In this document: positions 57,046 through 64,000 of the stretch, one piece after another
Layout of the letters: every line of letters begins with the position of its first letter
How positions within the stretch are numbered: position 1 is the first letter of the stretch
DNA from: Acidimicrobiales bacterium
GTDB lineage: Bacteria > Actinomycetota > Acidimicrobiia > Acidimicrobiales > SZUA-35
NCBI GenBank assembly: GCA_028285495.1
Contig: JANQPB010000017.1
Location: 165,393 to 229,392 of the forward strand
Length of the DNA: 64,000 nucleotides
Direction of reading: 5' to 3'
The notes under the pieces: model-generated
What the model was told of the DNA's origin: nothing
Database searches by the model: none
The model's input: the letters and a program-made list of their open reading frames with translations, nothing else
Position numbers and translations under genes: made by a program

Positions 57046-58428
57046 CTACAGCTCCGCCAGGGCCTTCGTCATGTCCTCGACGGCGCCACGACCGTCGCCG
57101 AACAGCATCAGGGTGTTGTCGGCCGCGAACAGGGGGTTGGGGATGCCGGCGAAACCGGGGCTGAGTGACCGCTTGACCACCACGACGGTCCTGGCCCGGT
57201 CGACGTCGAGGATCGGCATCCCGGCGATCGGGCTCTCCGGGTTCTCCCTGGCCTCGGGATTCACGACGTCGTTGGCCCCGATGACGATGACGACGTCGGT
57301 CCGGTCGAACGTCGGGTTGATCGTGTCCATCTCGAGCAGCTGCTCGTAGGGGATCTCGGCCTCGGCCAGGAGCACGTTCATGTGGCCGGGCATGCGGCCG
57401 GCGACCGGGTGGATGCCGAACACCACCTCGACGTCGCGCTCCTCCAGCGCCCTGGTCAGGTCCCGCACCGCGTGCTGGGCCTGGGCGACGGCCATGCCGT
57501 AGCCGGGGATCATGGCCACCCGGTCGGCGGTCTCGAGCAGGAGGGCGACGTCGTCCGCGGTCGACGACGTGACCCGGCCGGCGTAGACCTCGTCGGCGTC
57601 GGCGGCCACCCCGCCGGCCTCGATCGAGCCGAACAGCACGTTGGTCAGCGTGCGGTTCATGGCCCGGCACATGATGCCGGTCAGCAGGAACCCGCTGGCG
57701 CCGACCAGCGAGCCGGCGATGATCAGCAGGCTGTTGTCGAGGATGAAGCCGGCGGCCGCTGCGGCCAGGCCGGACAGCGAGTTCAGCAGGGCGATGACCA
57801 CCGGCATGTCGGCCCCACCGATCGGGGTGACCAGGGTGATGCCGAGCACGAGCGCAACCGCCATCAGCGCCCACATCCACCACCGGGCCGGGTCGGCCAC
57901 CAGCCCGATGCCGAGGCCGACGACCGCGAGGGTCAGGGCGATGTTGGTCACCCGGAGCACGGGGGACGGGACGGCACCGCCGCCGACCAGCTCCTGGAGC
58001 TTGGCGAAGGCGACGAGGCTGCCGGTGAGCGTCACGGCGCCGATGGCGAGGGCGGCGGCGGTCGCCACCGACGTCTGGGTGTCGGGATCGTCGACGTCGA
58101 GCACCTCGACGAAGCCGGCGGCCGCCACCAGCAGCGAGGCCGCACCACCGAAGCCGTTGAACAGCGCCACCAGCTGGGGCATGCCGGTCATCTGGACCCG
58201 GGTGGCCAACAGGCCGCCGATCACCGCCCCGACGGCGAGGCCGGCGGCCAGCGTGCCGTAGCCGATGATCTGCTGGTCGGTGAGCGTGACGACGACGGCG
58301 ACGAGCATGCCGAGCGCCCCGAGCTGGTTGCCCCGCACCGCGGTGCGGGGTCGGGCCAGCCCGCGGAGGCCCAGGATGAACAGGACCGCGGCGGCCAGGT
58401 AGCCGAGCTGGATCAGATCGTCGGACAT
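57046..58428 (-). CDS. pntB: NAD(P) transhydrogenase subunit beta
   Basis: 460 residues. Uses the proton gradient to move hydride from NADH to NADP+. About nine membrane helices fill the first ~250 residues, containing SSxxG-like proton-channel parts (GIGLVADPARWW, GADMPVVIALLNSLSGLAAAAAG). The NADP-binding domain III starts near 285 with IPGYGMAVAQAQHAVRDLTRALEERDVEVVFGIHPVAGRMPGHMNVLLAEA, the classic nucleotide fold, and GANDVVNPEARENPESPIAGMPILDV. Its ATG shares one base with the stop of pntAB (TGATG). Last gene of the three-part operon. Confidence 0.96.
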   Translation of the reverse strand: MSDDLIQLGYLAAAVLFILGLRGLARPRTAVRGNQLGALGMLVAVVVTLTDQQIIGYGTLAAGLAVGAVIGGLLATRVQMTGMPQLVALFNGFGGAASLLVAAAGFVEVLDVDDPDTQTSVATAAALAIGAVTLTGSLVAFAKLQELVGGGAVPSPVLRVTNIALTLAVVGLGIGLVADPARWWMWALMAVALVLGITLVTPIGGADMPVVIALLNSLSGLAAAAAGFILDNSLLIIAGSLVGASGFLLTGIMCRAMNRTLTNVLFGSIEAGGVAADADEVYAGRVTSSTADDVALLLETADRVAMIPGYGMAVAQAQHAVRDLTRALEERDVEVVFGIHPVAGRMPGHMNVLLAEAEIPYEQLLEMDTINPTFDRTDVVIVIGANDVVNPEARENPESPIAGMPILDVDRARTVVVVKRSLSPGFAGIPNPLFAADNTLMLFGDGRGAVEDMTKALAEL

Positions 58429-58706
58429 CAGCGCTTCCGGGAGAACATGCCGAGCATGCGGTGGGTCACCAGGAACCCGCCGACGACGTTGATCGTGGCC
58501 AGGGTGACGGCCCCGAAGCCGAGCACGGTGGTCAGCGTCGAGTGGCCGGCCCCGGCCGAGGTCAGCGCCCCGACCAGCGTGATGCCGCTGATGGCGTTGG
58601 AGCCAGACATGAGCGGGGTGTGCAGCGTCGGCGGCACCTTGGAGATGAGCTCGACGCCGAGGAAGACGGCCAGGACGAACAGGGTGAGGGCGACGACGAA
58701 GGTCAT
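58428..58706 (-). CDS. pntAB: NAD(P) transhydrogenase subunit alpha, part 2
   Basis: 92 residues, essentially all membrane: three to four helices (VVALTLFVLAVFLGVELI, LHTPLMSGSNAISGITLVGAL, FGAVTLATINVVGGFLVTHRMLGMF). SGSNAISGI is the conserved family motif. In many bacteria PntA is split into a soluble part 1 and this membrane part 2, as here. ATG 58706 overlaps the pntAA stop by 4 nt and has GGAAAGGAAG upstream; the stop overlaps pntB by 1 nt. The longer open frame running on upstream lies inside pntAA and is a shadow. Confidence 0.93.
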   Translation of the reverse strand: MTFVVALTLFVLAVFLGVELISKVPPTLHTPLMSGSNAISGITLVGALTSAGAGHSTLTTVLGFGAVTLATINVVGGFLVTHRMLGMFSRKR

Positions 58707-59875
58707 CGGTCTTCCTTTCCGGCTGGTTGCATGAGCCCGAGGCGCTCCCGGACCGCCGGGTGGCGGACCTCGCCGTCCCGGGTCAGCACGGTGCCGGCGG
58801 TGATCTCGTCGTCGAGATCGATGACCGGCTCGCCGTCCGGGGCGAGGTGGCGGAGCAGGGCCAGCACGTTGGTCGAGAACATCTGGCTCGAGGTGGCCGG
58901 GGCCCGGGAGGCCAGGTCGGTCGGCCCGAGGATCGTCACCCCGGCGTGCACGACCTCCTCGTCGGCCCGGGTCAGCCTGGTGTTGCCGCCCCGCCCGGCG
59001 GCCAGGTCGACGATCACCGACCCCGGGCGCATGGCCTCGATCATCTCCCTGGTCACGAGCTCGGGGCTGGTCGCCCCGGGCACGGCGGCGGTGGTGATGA
59101 CGACGTCGGCGTCGGCCACGTGGGGGGCCAGCAGCTCGAGCTGGCGGCTGGCCTGGTCGTCGGTCTGCTCGGTGGCGTACCCGCCCTCGCCCTCGGCCGC
59201 CGACGTGTCGAGATCGAGCTCGATCGCCTTGGCCCCGAGGGAGCGGATCTGCTCCTGGGCCGCCGGTCTGACGTCGTAGCCCTCGACCACCCCGCCGAGG
59301 CGCCGGGCGGTGGCCAGGGCCTGGAGCCCGGCGACGCCGGCCCCGAGCACGAGGAAGCGGGACGGGGGGACGGTGCCCGCCGCGGTCATGAGCATCGGAA
59401 CCAGCTTGGGGATGCGGGAGGCGCCGAGCAGCACGGCCTGGTAGCCGGCCACGGTGGCCATCGACGACAGCACGTCCATCGACTGGGCCTTGGTGGTCCG
59501 GGGGATCAACTCGAGCGAGACCGCCGTCGCGCCGGTGGCGGCAAGGGCGGCGGCCCGATCGGGTTGGCCGAGCGGATCGTGGAGGCCGACGAGGACGTGA
59601 TCGGCGCCGAGCTTCGACCACTCGGGTCCGGCCAGCTCATCGGCCGTCGGGCCGTCGACCTGGACGACGACGCCGGCCGAGCCGATGACGTCGTCGCGAC
59701 CGGCGATCGACGCCCCGGCGTCGGTGTAGGCGGCGTCGGCGAACCCGGCCGCGGCGCCGGCGCCGGACTCGACCACCACCTCGTGGCCGGCCTCGACGAG
59801 GGTCCGCACACCACTGGGGGTGACGGCGACCCGTCGCTCGCTCTCTGCTGTTTCCGAGGGAATTCCGATCCGCAT
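58703..59875 (-). CDS. pntAA: NAD(P) transhydrogenase subunit alpha, part 1
   Basis: 390 residues, cytosolic NAD(H)-binding domain I. MRIGIPSETAESERRVAVTPSGVRTLVEAGHEVVVE is the alanine dehydrogenase/PNT start, RFLVLGAGVAGLQALATARRLGGVVEGYDVR the Rossmann fold, and DADVVITTAAVPGATSPELVTREMIEAMRPGSVIVDLAAGRGGN the conserved core. It pairs with pntAB and pntB just downstream to make NADPH from NADH. ATG 59875 follows a GAGG. TACGCT about 35 nt upstream is a likely -10, so this operon has a leader. It faces uppP in tandem on the same strand, with ~108 nt between. Confidence 0.95.
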   Translation of the reverse strand: MRIGIPSETAESERRVAVTPSGVRTLVEAGHEVVVESGAGAAAGFADAAYTDAGASIAGRDDVIGSAGVVVQVDGPTADELAGPEWSKLGADHVLVGLHDPLGQPDRAAALAATGATAVSLELIPRTTKAQSMDVLSSMATVAGYQAVLLGASRIPKLVPMLMTAAGTVPPSRFLVLGAGVAGLQALATARRLGGVVEGYDVRPAAQEQIRSLGAKAIELDLDTSAAEGEGGYATEQTDDQASRQLELLAPHVADADVVITTAAVPGATSPELVTREMIEAMRPGSVIVDLAAGRGGNTRLTRADEEVVHAGVTILGPTDLASRAPATSSQMFSTNVLALLRHLAPDGEPVIDLDDEITAGTVLTRDGEVRHPAVRERLGLMQPAGKEDR

Positions 59876-59983
59876 CGCCCGGCCTCACCGCTGTACGTCG
59901 AAGGGGCAGCGTAGACGGATCCGGGCCCGTTCAGCGGAACGGAGCCCAACCCGTGTGTCGCCGTTCACACCGCCGGGCGGTCG

Positions 59984-60955
59984 CTACAGCCAGCCGAGGC
60001 CGATGGCGGCGAAGGCGGCGAGGCCGATGGCGATCCGGTACCAGCCGAACACGTCGAAGCTCCGGTTCTGGAGCCAGGCGACCATCCACCGGACCGAGGC
60101 GACGGCGGCGACGAAGGCCACCACCATGCCGATGGCGGGCGTGGTGACGCCGTACAGGTCGATCAGTTGGCCGCCGTCGGTCGCAGCGGTGGCAACGGTC
60201 GCCGCCGACAGGGTCACAAGCCCGAGCAGGAAGGAGAACTCGACGGCGGCGTCGAGCGACAGGCCGACCAGCACGGCGGCGACGATCGTGATCAGGCTCC
60301 GGCTCGTTCCGGGCCACATGGCGATGGCCTGGGCCACGCCGATGAGGGCGGCCCGGCCCATCGTCAGCTCGCCGAGGGCGAGCCCCCCTCGTCGCATCAG
60401 GCCGCTCCGGGTCAGCACCAGGATGCCGATGCCGCCGATCAGCCAGGCCGCAGCGATCGGGCCGGCGCCGAACAACCGCTCCCGCACCCAGTCGACGATG
60501 AACAGGCCGATGATGGCGGTCGGGACGAAGGCGACGATGACCGCCAGCAGGACCCGGCGGCCCTCCTCGCTCCGCCCGGCCAGCCCGTCGACCATCTGGC
60601 GGATCCGCTCGCGGTAGAGCACGAGCACGGCGGCGATGGCGCCGGCCTGGATGCAGATCGAGTAGGTCTCGATCGCCTGCTCGGCCTCGTCGGTCTGACC
60701 GAGGTCGAGGATCTCGTTCGTGACCAGGAGGTGCCCGGTCGAGCTGACCGGCAGGTACTCGGTCAGCCCCTCGACCAGCCCGAGGATCACCGCCTTCCAG
60801 ACCGGGAGGTCCTCGACCAGCTCCAGTGCCTCACCGTCCTGGGCCAGGGCCGCGGTGGCGGCCAGCACCGTCGCCAGTGCGGCGAGCAGGGCGGCCAGCG
60901 CCGTGACCAGCAGGGCGCGACGGCGCAGCGCCTCCGGGTTGACCAGGGTGGACAT
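59984..60955 (-). CDS. uppP: undecaprenyl-diphosphatase
   Basis: Removes phosphate from undecaprenyl diphosphate to recycle the carrier lipid for cell-wall synthesis. Signature motifs: GLVEGLTEYLPVSSTGHLLV with the catalytic Glu-rich segment and PGTSRSLITI with the catalytic Arg. About eight membrane helices. At 323 residues it is about 50 longer than usual. The excess is an N-terminal signal-like helix (LLVTALAALLAALATVLAATAALA) plus a short outer segment before the normal start. ATG 60955 has TAGGGT 8 nt upstream, which supports the long form. High expression confers bacitracin resistance in other bacteria. Confidence 0.93.
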   Translation of the reverse strand: MSTLVNPEALRRRALLVTALAALLAALATVLAATAALAQDGEALELVEDLPVWKAVILGLVEGLTEYLPVSSTGHLLVTNEILDLGQTDEAEQAIETYSICIQAGAIAAVLVLYRERIRQMVDGLAGRSEEGRRVLLAVIVAFVPTAIIGLFIVDWVRERLFGAGPIAAAWLIGGIGILVLTRSGLMRRGGLALGELTMGRAALIGVAQAIAMWPGTSRSLITIVAAVLVGLSLDAAVEFSFLLGLVTLSAATVATAATDGGQLIDLYGVTTPAIGMVVAFVAAVASVRWMVAWLQNRSFDVFGWYRIAIGLAAFAAIGLGWL

Positions 60956-60963
60956 GGCCGCTC

Positions 60964-60969
60964 ACCCTA
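60964..60969 (-). promoter_or_regulatory. -10 element (TAGGGT)
   Basis: Minus-strand TAGGGT, 8 nt before ATG 60955 of uppP. Supports the extended N-terminus. Confidence 0.5.
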
Positions 60970-61020
60970 CAGGTGAGCGCCGAGCGTCCGAGTGACGGTC
61001 GTCTGGGTGGCTTCGCCCCC

Positions 61021-62370
61021 TCAGCCGGTGGCGAGGATCCGCAGCGGCATCTCGCGGGGGCCTCGGATCTGCCCGACCGACCAGCGGGTCTCGCCCGCGA
61101 GCTCGAACGCCGAGAACCGGTCGACGAACTCCTCGATGGCCACCTGCAGCTCGAGCCGGGCCAGGTTGGAGCCGAGGCACCGGTGGATCCCGAGACCGAA
61201 GGCGCCGTGACGGTTCTTCTCGCGATCGAGGATGAACGTCTCGGCCTCCTCGAACTGCTCCGGGTCGTGGTTGGCGGCCGGGAAGGGCAGCAGGACCCAG
61301 TCGTCCTCCTTCATCGGGCAGCCGTGGAAGTCGTTGTCCTTGGCCACCAGCCGGGCCATCGTGACCGGGGCGTAGAAGCGCAGGAACTCCTCGACCGCGA
61401 ACGGCATGATCTCCGGCTCCTCCCGGAGCCGCCTGATGTGGTCCGGGTTCTGGGCCAGATGCCAGATCGACGAGCCGATGGCCGACCACGTCGTGTCGAT
61501 GCCGGCCACCATCAGCAGGATGATGGCGCCGCGGACCATCTCGGGGTCGAGCTTCTCGCCGTCGAGGTCGCAGTCGAGCAGGTAGGTGATCAGGTCGTCG
61601 CGGGGGTTGTCGATGTGGTCCGCGATGTGCTTGTCCAGGTAGGCGTCGAGGCCGATCTGGTCGTCGCGGCGCTCCCGGGGGTCGGCGTTGATCGTCTCGA
61701 GCAACTGGTGCACGACCTCGCGGAAGAAGTCGTCGTCCTCGGGCGGGAGTCCGAGCATGCGGCCGATCACCGCTGGCGGGATGTGCTGGGCGTACTGGAC
61801 GGCCCCGTCGACGACGGTCTCGCCGGCGGTGACGTCGCCCATGTCGTCGAGCCGGGCCCGGCACAGCGCCCGCACCTCGGGCTCGATGTCGGCGATCCGC
61901 TTCGGCGAGAAGGCGCCGAGCAGCAGGCGGCGGATCGGGCCGTGGAACGGCGGGTCGCTGGTGATCGGCGGGGCCACCCCGATGGGGGCCGGGAGGGCCA
62001 GGTCGCCGGGTCGGGTGTGGCTGACCACGACGGCCCGGCTGGTGAAGTTCTCGGTGTCGTATGCGATCTCGTTGACGGTCTCGTGGGTGATCGGCACCCA
62101 CATGCCGCCGTAGCGCTCGCTGTGGGCGACGGGGCAGCCACCCTCCCGCAGCTCCTTCCAGACCTCGGGCGCCATCGGGTTGTACTCGGGGCGGGCGTGG
62201 TCGAAGTCGGTGGTCCAGTCGGACACCGGACCGTAGTCCTCCTCCCGCCACGGCGTTCGCTCCCAGGCGTCTGCGCCCTCCGGCGTGTCTCGCAGGATGA
62301 ACTCGCGGGGCTCGGGCTGGCCTGGGCCGACCTCCGGGTCGACCTCGTTCTCGGCGGCGATGTCGGTCAT
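61021..62370 (-). CDS. cytochrome P450
   Basis: 449-residue soluble bacterial monooxygenase. The heme-ligand Cys is residue 398 in FGLGIHRCLGSNLARLEL. The I-helix oxygen site is AGIDTTWSAIG, and the ExxR motif is in FAVEEFLRFYAP (E-E-F-L-R). It starts at ATG 62370 behind AAAGGAA, so unlike its neighbours it has a normal leader. The promoter carries a palindrome over the -35 box, so it is probably inducible. No ferredoxin lies next to it. Substrate unknown; CYP families acting on sterols, fatty acids or aromatics all fit. Confidence 0.94.
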   Translation of the reverse strand: MTDIAAENEVDPEVGPGQPEPREFILRDTPEGADAWERTPWREEDYGPVSDWTTDFDHARPEYNPMAPEVWKELREGGCPVAHSERYGGMWVPITHETVNEIAYDTENFTSRAVVVSHTRPGDLALPAPIGVAPPITSDPPFHGPIRRLLLGAFSPKRIADIEPEVRALCRARLDDMGDVTAGETVVDGAVQYAQHIPPAVIGRMLGLPPEDDDFFREVVHQLLETINADPRERRDDQIGLDAYLDKHIADHIDNPRDDLITYLLDCDLDGEKLDPEMVRGAIILLMVAGIDTTWSAIGSSIWHLAQNPDHIRRLREEPEIMPFAVEEFLRFYAPVTMARLVAKDNDFHGCPMKEDDWVLLPFPAANHDPEQFEEAETFILDREKNRHGAFGLGIHRCLGSNLARLELQVAIEEFVDRFSAFELAGETRWSVGQIRGPREMPLRILATG

Positions 62371-62481
62371 GTGGTTCCTTTCGTCCGAGGCGGTCCGTTG
62401 CGGAGCACCGGCCTCGGGGCCAACGACGCCGACTGCGTCGCTCGTCCGCCGAGCCTTACGACGTACGATCCCCGTGAATCA

Positions 62482-62511
62482 AAGGTAGAACACGCGCTTG
62501 TCGTTGACAAG
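62482..62511 (-). promoter_or_regulatory. P450 promoter with CTTGTC-GTT-GACAAG operator
   Basis: On the minus strand -35 TTGTCA (62510-62505) and -10 TACCTT (62487-62482) are 17 nt apart. A perfect 6-bp-arm palindrome (62497-62511) covers the -35 box, as expected for a TetR-type repressor site. A TetR gene lies about 1 kb away at the end of the window. Confidence 0.6.
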
Positions 62512-62542
62512 GGACCCCGTCCGGCCGACCCCGGCGGATGGA

Positions 62543-62548
62543 TAGCGT
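62543..62548 (+). promoter_or_regulatory. -10 element of a leaderless transcript (TAGCGT)
   Basis: TAGCGT, 6 nt, GTG 62555 of the inositol-monophosphatase-family gene. Confidence 0.6.
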
Positions 62549-62554
62549 GTCGGG

Positions 62555-63346
62555 GTGTCAAGCGCCCCGTTCGAGCTCGCCGACCACCTCGACGACGTCA
62601 CCGAGCTGGTCCGCGCCGCCGGCGACCTCGCCCTGCGCTGGTACCGCACCGGTCATCGGGTCGACAACAAGCGGGCCGAGGGCTTCGACCCGGTGACCGA
62701 GGCCGACCGGGCCGTCGAGTCCGAGCTGCGCCGGCACCTCGGCGACCGCTTCCCCGACCACCAGATCCTCGGCGAGGAGTTCGGACTCAGCGGCCACGGG
62801 CCCCGGCGCTGGGTCATCGATCCGATCGACGGCACCAGGGCGTTCATCACCGGTCAGCCGATGTGGGGGACCCTGCTCGGCTTCACCGACGGCGACCGCC
62901 CGGTGGCCGGCTGGATGCACGTTCCCGTGCTCGGCGAGACGTTCGTCGGTCACCGGCAGACCAGCCTGCGGACCGCCGATGGCCAGCGCCGGCTCGAGGT
63001 CAGGCCGACCGAGCGGCTCGAGGACGCGATCGTGCTGTGCACCCACCCGACGATGTTCGCCCCGGGGCAGCAGGCCGACGCCTTCGCCCGGGTGGCCGAC
63101 CGGGTCCGCATGGTCCGCTACTCGGGCGACTGCCTCAACTACGGGCTGCTGGCCATGGGACTGGCCGACTCGGTCATCGAGAACGGCCTGGCCTCCTACG
63201 ACATCGTCCCCCTCGTCCCGATCGTCGAGGGCGCCGGCGGGGTGGTGACCGATCTCGACGGCAACCCGCCGCTCGAGGGTGGCTACGTCGTGGCGTCGGC
63301 CACTCCGGCGCTGCACGAGGCGACCCTCGAACTGCTGCGTCCCTGA
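62555..63346 (+). CDS. inositol monophosphatase family (HisN-like histidinol-phosphate phosphatase)
   Basis: 263 residues, Mg2+-dependent phosphatase. Metal sites: GEEFG near residue 72 and the DPIDGTRAFITGQPMWGTLLGF box near 88-110; the later Asp is in YSGDCLNYGLLAMGLADSVIE and the C-terminal site is VPIVEGAGGVVTDLDG. The TRAFITG variant of the box and the overall length are those of actinobacterial HisN, which dephosphorylates histidinol phosphate; a myo-inositol-phosphate phosphatase is the alternative. GTG 62555 stands 6 nt after TAGCGT. No histidine genes nearby. Confidence 0.88.
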   Translation: MSSAPFELADHLDDVTELVRAAGDLALRWYRTGHRVDNKRAEGFDPVTEADRAVESELRRHLGDRFPDHQILGEEFGLSGHGPRRWVIDPIDGTRAFITGQPMWGTLLGFTDGDRPVAGWMHVPVLGETFVGHRQTSLRTADGQRRLEVRPTERLEDAIVLCTHPTMFAPGQQADAFARVADRVRMVRYSGDCLNYGLLAMGLADSVIENGLASYDIVPLVPIVEGAGGVVTDLDGNPPLEGGYVVASATPALHEATLELLRP

Positions 63347-63377
63347 CCGGTGACCGCGGTCCGATGCCGGCGTCGCG

Positions 63378-64000
63378 CTAGGGCTGGATGCCCCGCAGGC
63401 CCGACCACATCAGTGAGGTGATGTCGCCGACCAGCCGCTCCTCGGCGTAGTGGTCGGCGCCGGCGGCCTTGGCCTGGCGCATCATCGACTCGGCCAGTCC
63501 GATGATCCCGTAGGCCATGACCTGGCGGCGGTTGGCGTCGGCCGAGGGCACGTCGATCAGGGCCGCGACCGCCTGGGCCAGCGAGCGCTCGACGTCCCGG
63601 GTGATGACGGCCCACTCCTCGTCGTGACGGTTGGTGCCGTCGAACAGCAGGCGGAAGCCGTCGAAGTCGTCCTCGACGAACCGGGCGAAGGCCCGGATGC
63701 CGGCCTCGGCCCGCTCACGGGGGCTCGGCGCAGCCACCGCACTCTCGATCACGGCCCGCTCGAGGCGGTCGCCGATGTCGGTCAGCACCGTCCGGTAGAG
63801 GTCCCGCTTGGACGCGAAGTGCTGGTAGAGGACCGGCTTGGTCACCCCCGCAGCCTCGGCGATGTCGGACATCGTGGTGCCGTGGAAGCCGCTGTCGGAC
63901 AGCACCCGGCGGGCGACGGTCAACACCTGGGCTCGCCGCTCGGGCCCCGGCAGCCTGCTCCTGGCCGGCGCATCGGCGGCCGGCCGGCCGGTCGGCGGCG
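63378..64000 (-). CDS. TetR-family regulator (start beyond window end)
   Basis: At least 207 residues are visible; the frame is open to the window edge, so the true start is outside (an internal GTG at 63926 is unlikely to be it). ERRAQVLTVARRVLSDSGFHGTTMSDIAEAAGVTKPVLYQHFASKRDLYRTVL is a complete TetR DNA-binding domain. The helical C-terminal domain resembles actinobacterial regulators of lipid metabolism (ESMMRQAKAAGADHYAEERLVGDITSLMWSGLRGI). It could bind the palindrome before the P450 gene, but that is only inferred from distance. It is convergent with the phosphatase gene. Confidence 0.88.
   Translation of the reverse strand, partial: PPTGRPAADAPARSRLPGPERRAQVLTVARRVLSDSGFHGTTMSDIAEAAGVTKPVLYQHFASKRDLYRTVLTDIGDRLERAVIESAVAAPSPRERAEAGIRAFARFVEDDFDGFRLLFDGTNRHDEEWAVITRDVERSLAQAVAALIDVPSADANRRQVMAYGIIGLAESMMRQAKAAGADHYAEERLVGDITSLMWSGLRGIQP

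Overview
The window is a 64-kb, high-GC chromosomal stretch from an actinobacterium. Gene content suggests the Acidimicrobiia/Ilumatobacter type: an F420-type luciferase-like oxidoreductase, an NDMA-dependent (mycofactocin-type) alcohol dehydrogenase, several CoA-transferase III proteins, acyl-CoA dehydrogenases, a P450 and PHA synthesis. That placement is inferred from gene content only. Many genes have no Shine-Dalgarno sequence. Instead a TAGNNT hexamer lies 6-9 nt before the ATG/GTG, which is the layout of leaderless transcripts, and I used it to choose starts.

1-4.6 kb: end of purN, guaB, and a three-gene ABC-2 exporter. 4.6-7.2 kb (minus): an MFS transporter, a zinc-ribbon protein, a coiled-coil protein and, at the head of the run, a likely selenoprotein (6850-7158). 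Its in-frame UGA at codon 30 sits in a G-UGA-GG motif and is followed 14 nt later by a perfect SECIS-like hairpin with a GGUC loop. 7.2-17.2 kb: housekeeping and small enzymes (aldo/keto reductase, hydrolase, CoA-transferase, thioesterase, metallo-hydrolase, cysS, a SoxR-like regulator, pncB, a YbaK-type deacylase). 17.2-21.3 kb: a TPP riboswitch controlling a thiamine ABC importer (thiB-thiP-thiQ). 21.5-28.5 kb: a DUF1996 surface protein, an acyl-CoA dehydrogenase with an operator, a lower-GC accessory patch, a glutamine amidotransferase, a hairpin-rich gene-free stretch and the alcohol dehydrogenase. 28.6-34.0 kb: LLM oxidoreductase, then phaC-hydrolase-phaB (minus) facing a TetR regulator across an AT-rich, palindrome-containing promoter region.

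35.1-48.0 kb is a nonribosomal peptide cluster. An ornithine-cyclodeaminase-like enzyme could supply proline. A PltE/RedW-type dehydrogenase, a free adenylation enzyme and a free carrier protein form the classic prolyl-to-pyrrolyl-carrier trio. A 2806-residue NRPS follows, with domain order C-A-PCP-C-A-PCP-TE. Its first A domain is interrupted between core motifs a8 and a9 by a complete PP-loop ATP-pyrophosphatase (AANH) domain with a zinc-finger-like head. The TE has Cys where Ser is usual. A pyrrole-capped dipeptide with a thioamide, amidine or similar modification is a reasonable hypothesis. This interrupted A domain and the selenoprotein are the two most notable items.

48-64 kb: HupE-like membrane protein, PhyH-type dioxygenase, tandem CoA-transferase fusion ending in a 71-bp tandem repeat, ilvA, a degenerate dipeptide-permease-like membrane protein, the split transhydrogenase pntAA-pntAB-pntB, uppP, a P450 behind a palindromic operator, an inositol-monophosphatase-family phosphatase, and a TetR regulator cut by the window end. 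No tRNA, rRNA, CRISPR array or intact insertion sequence was seen.
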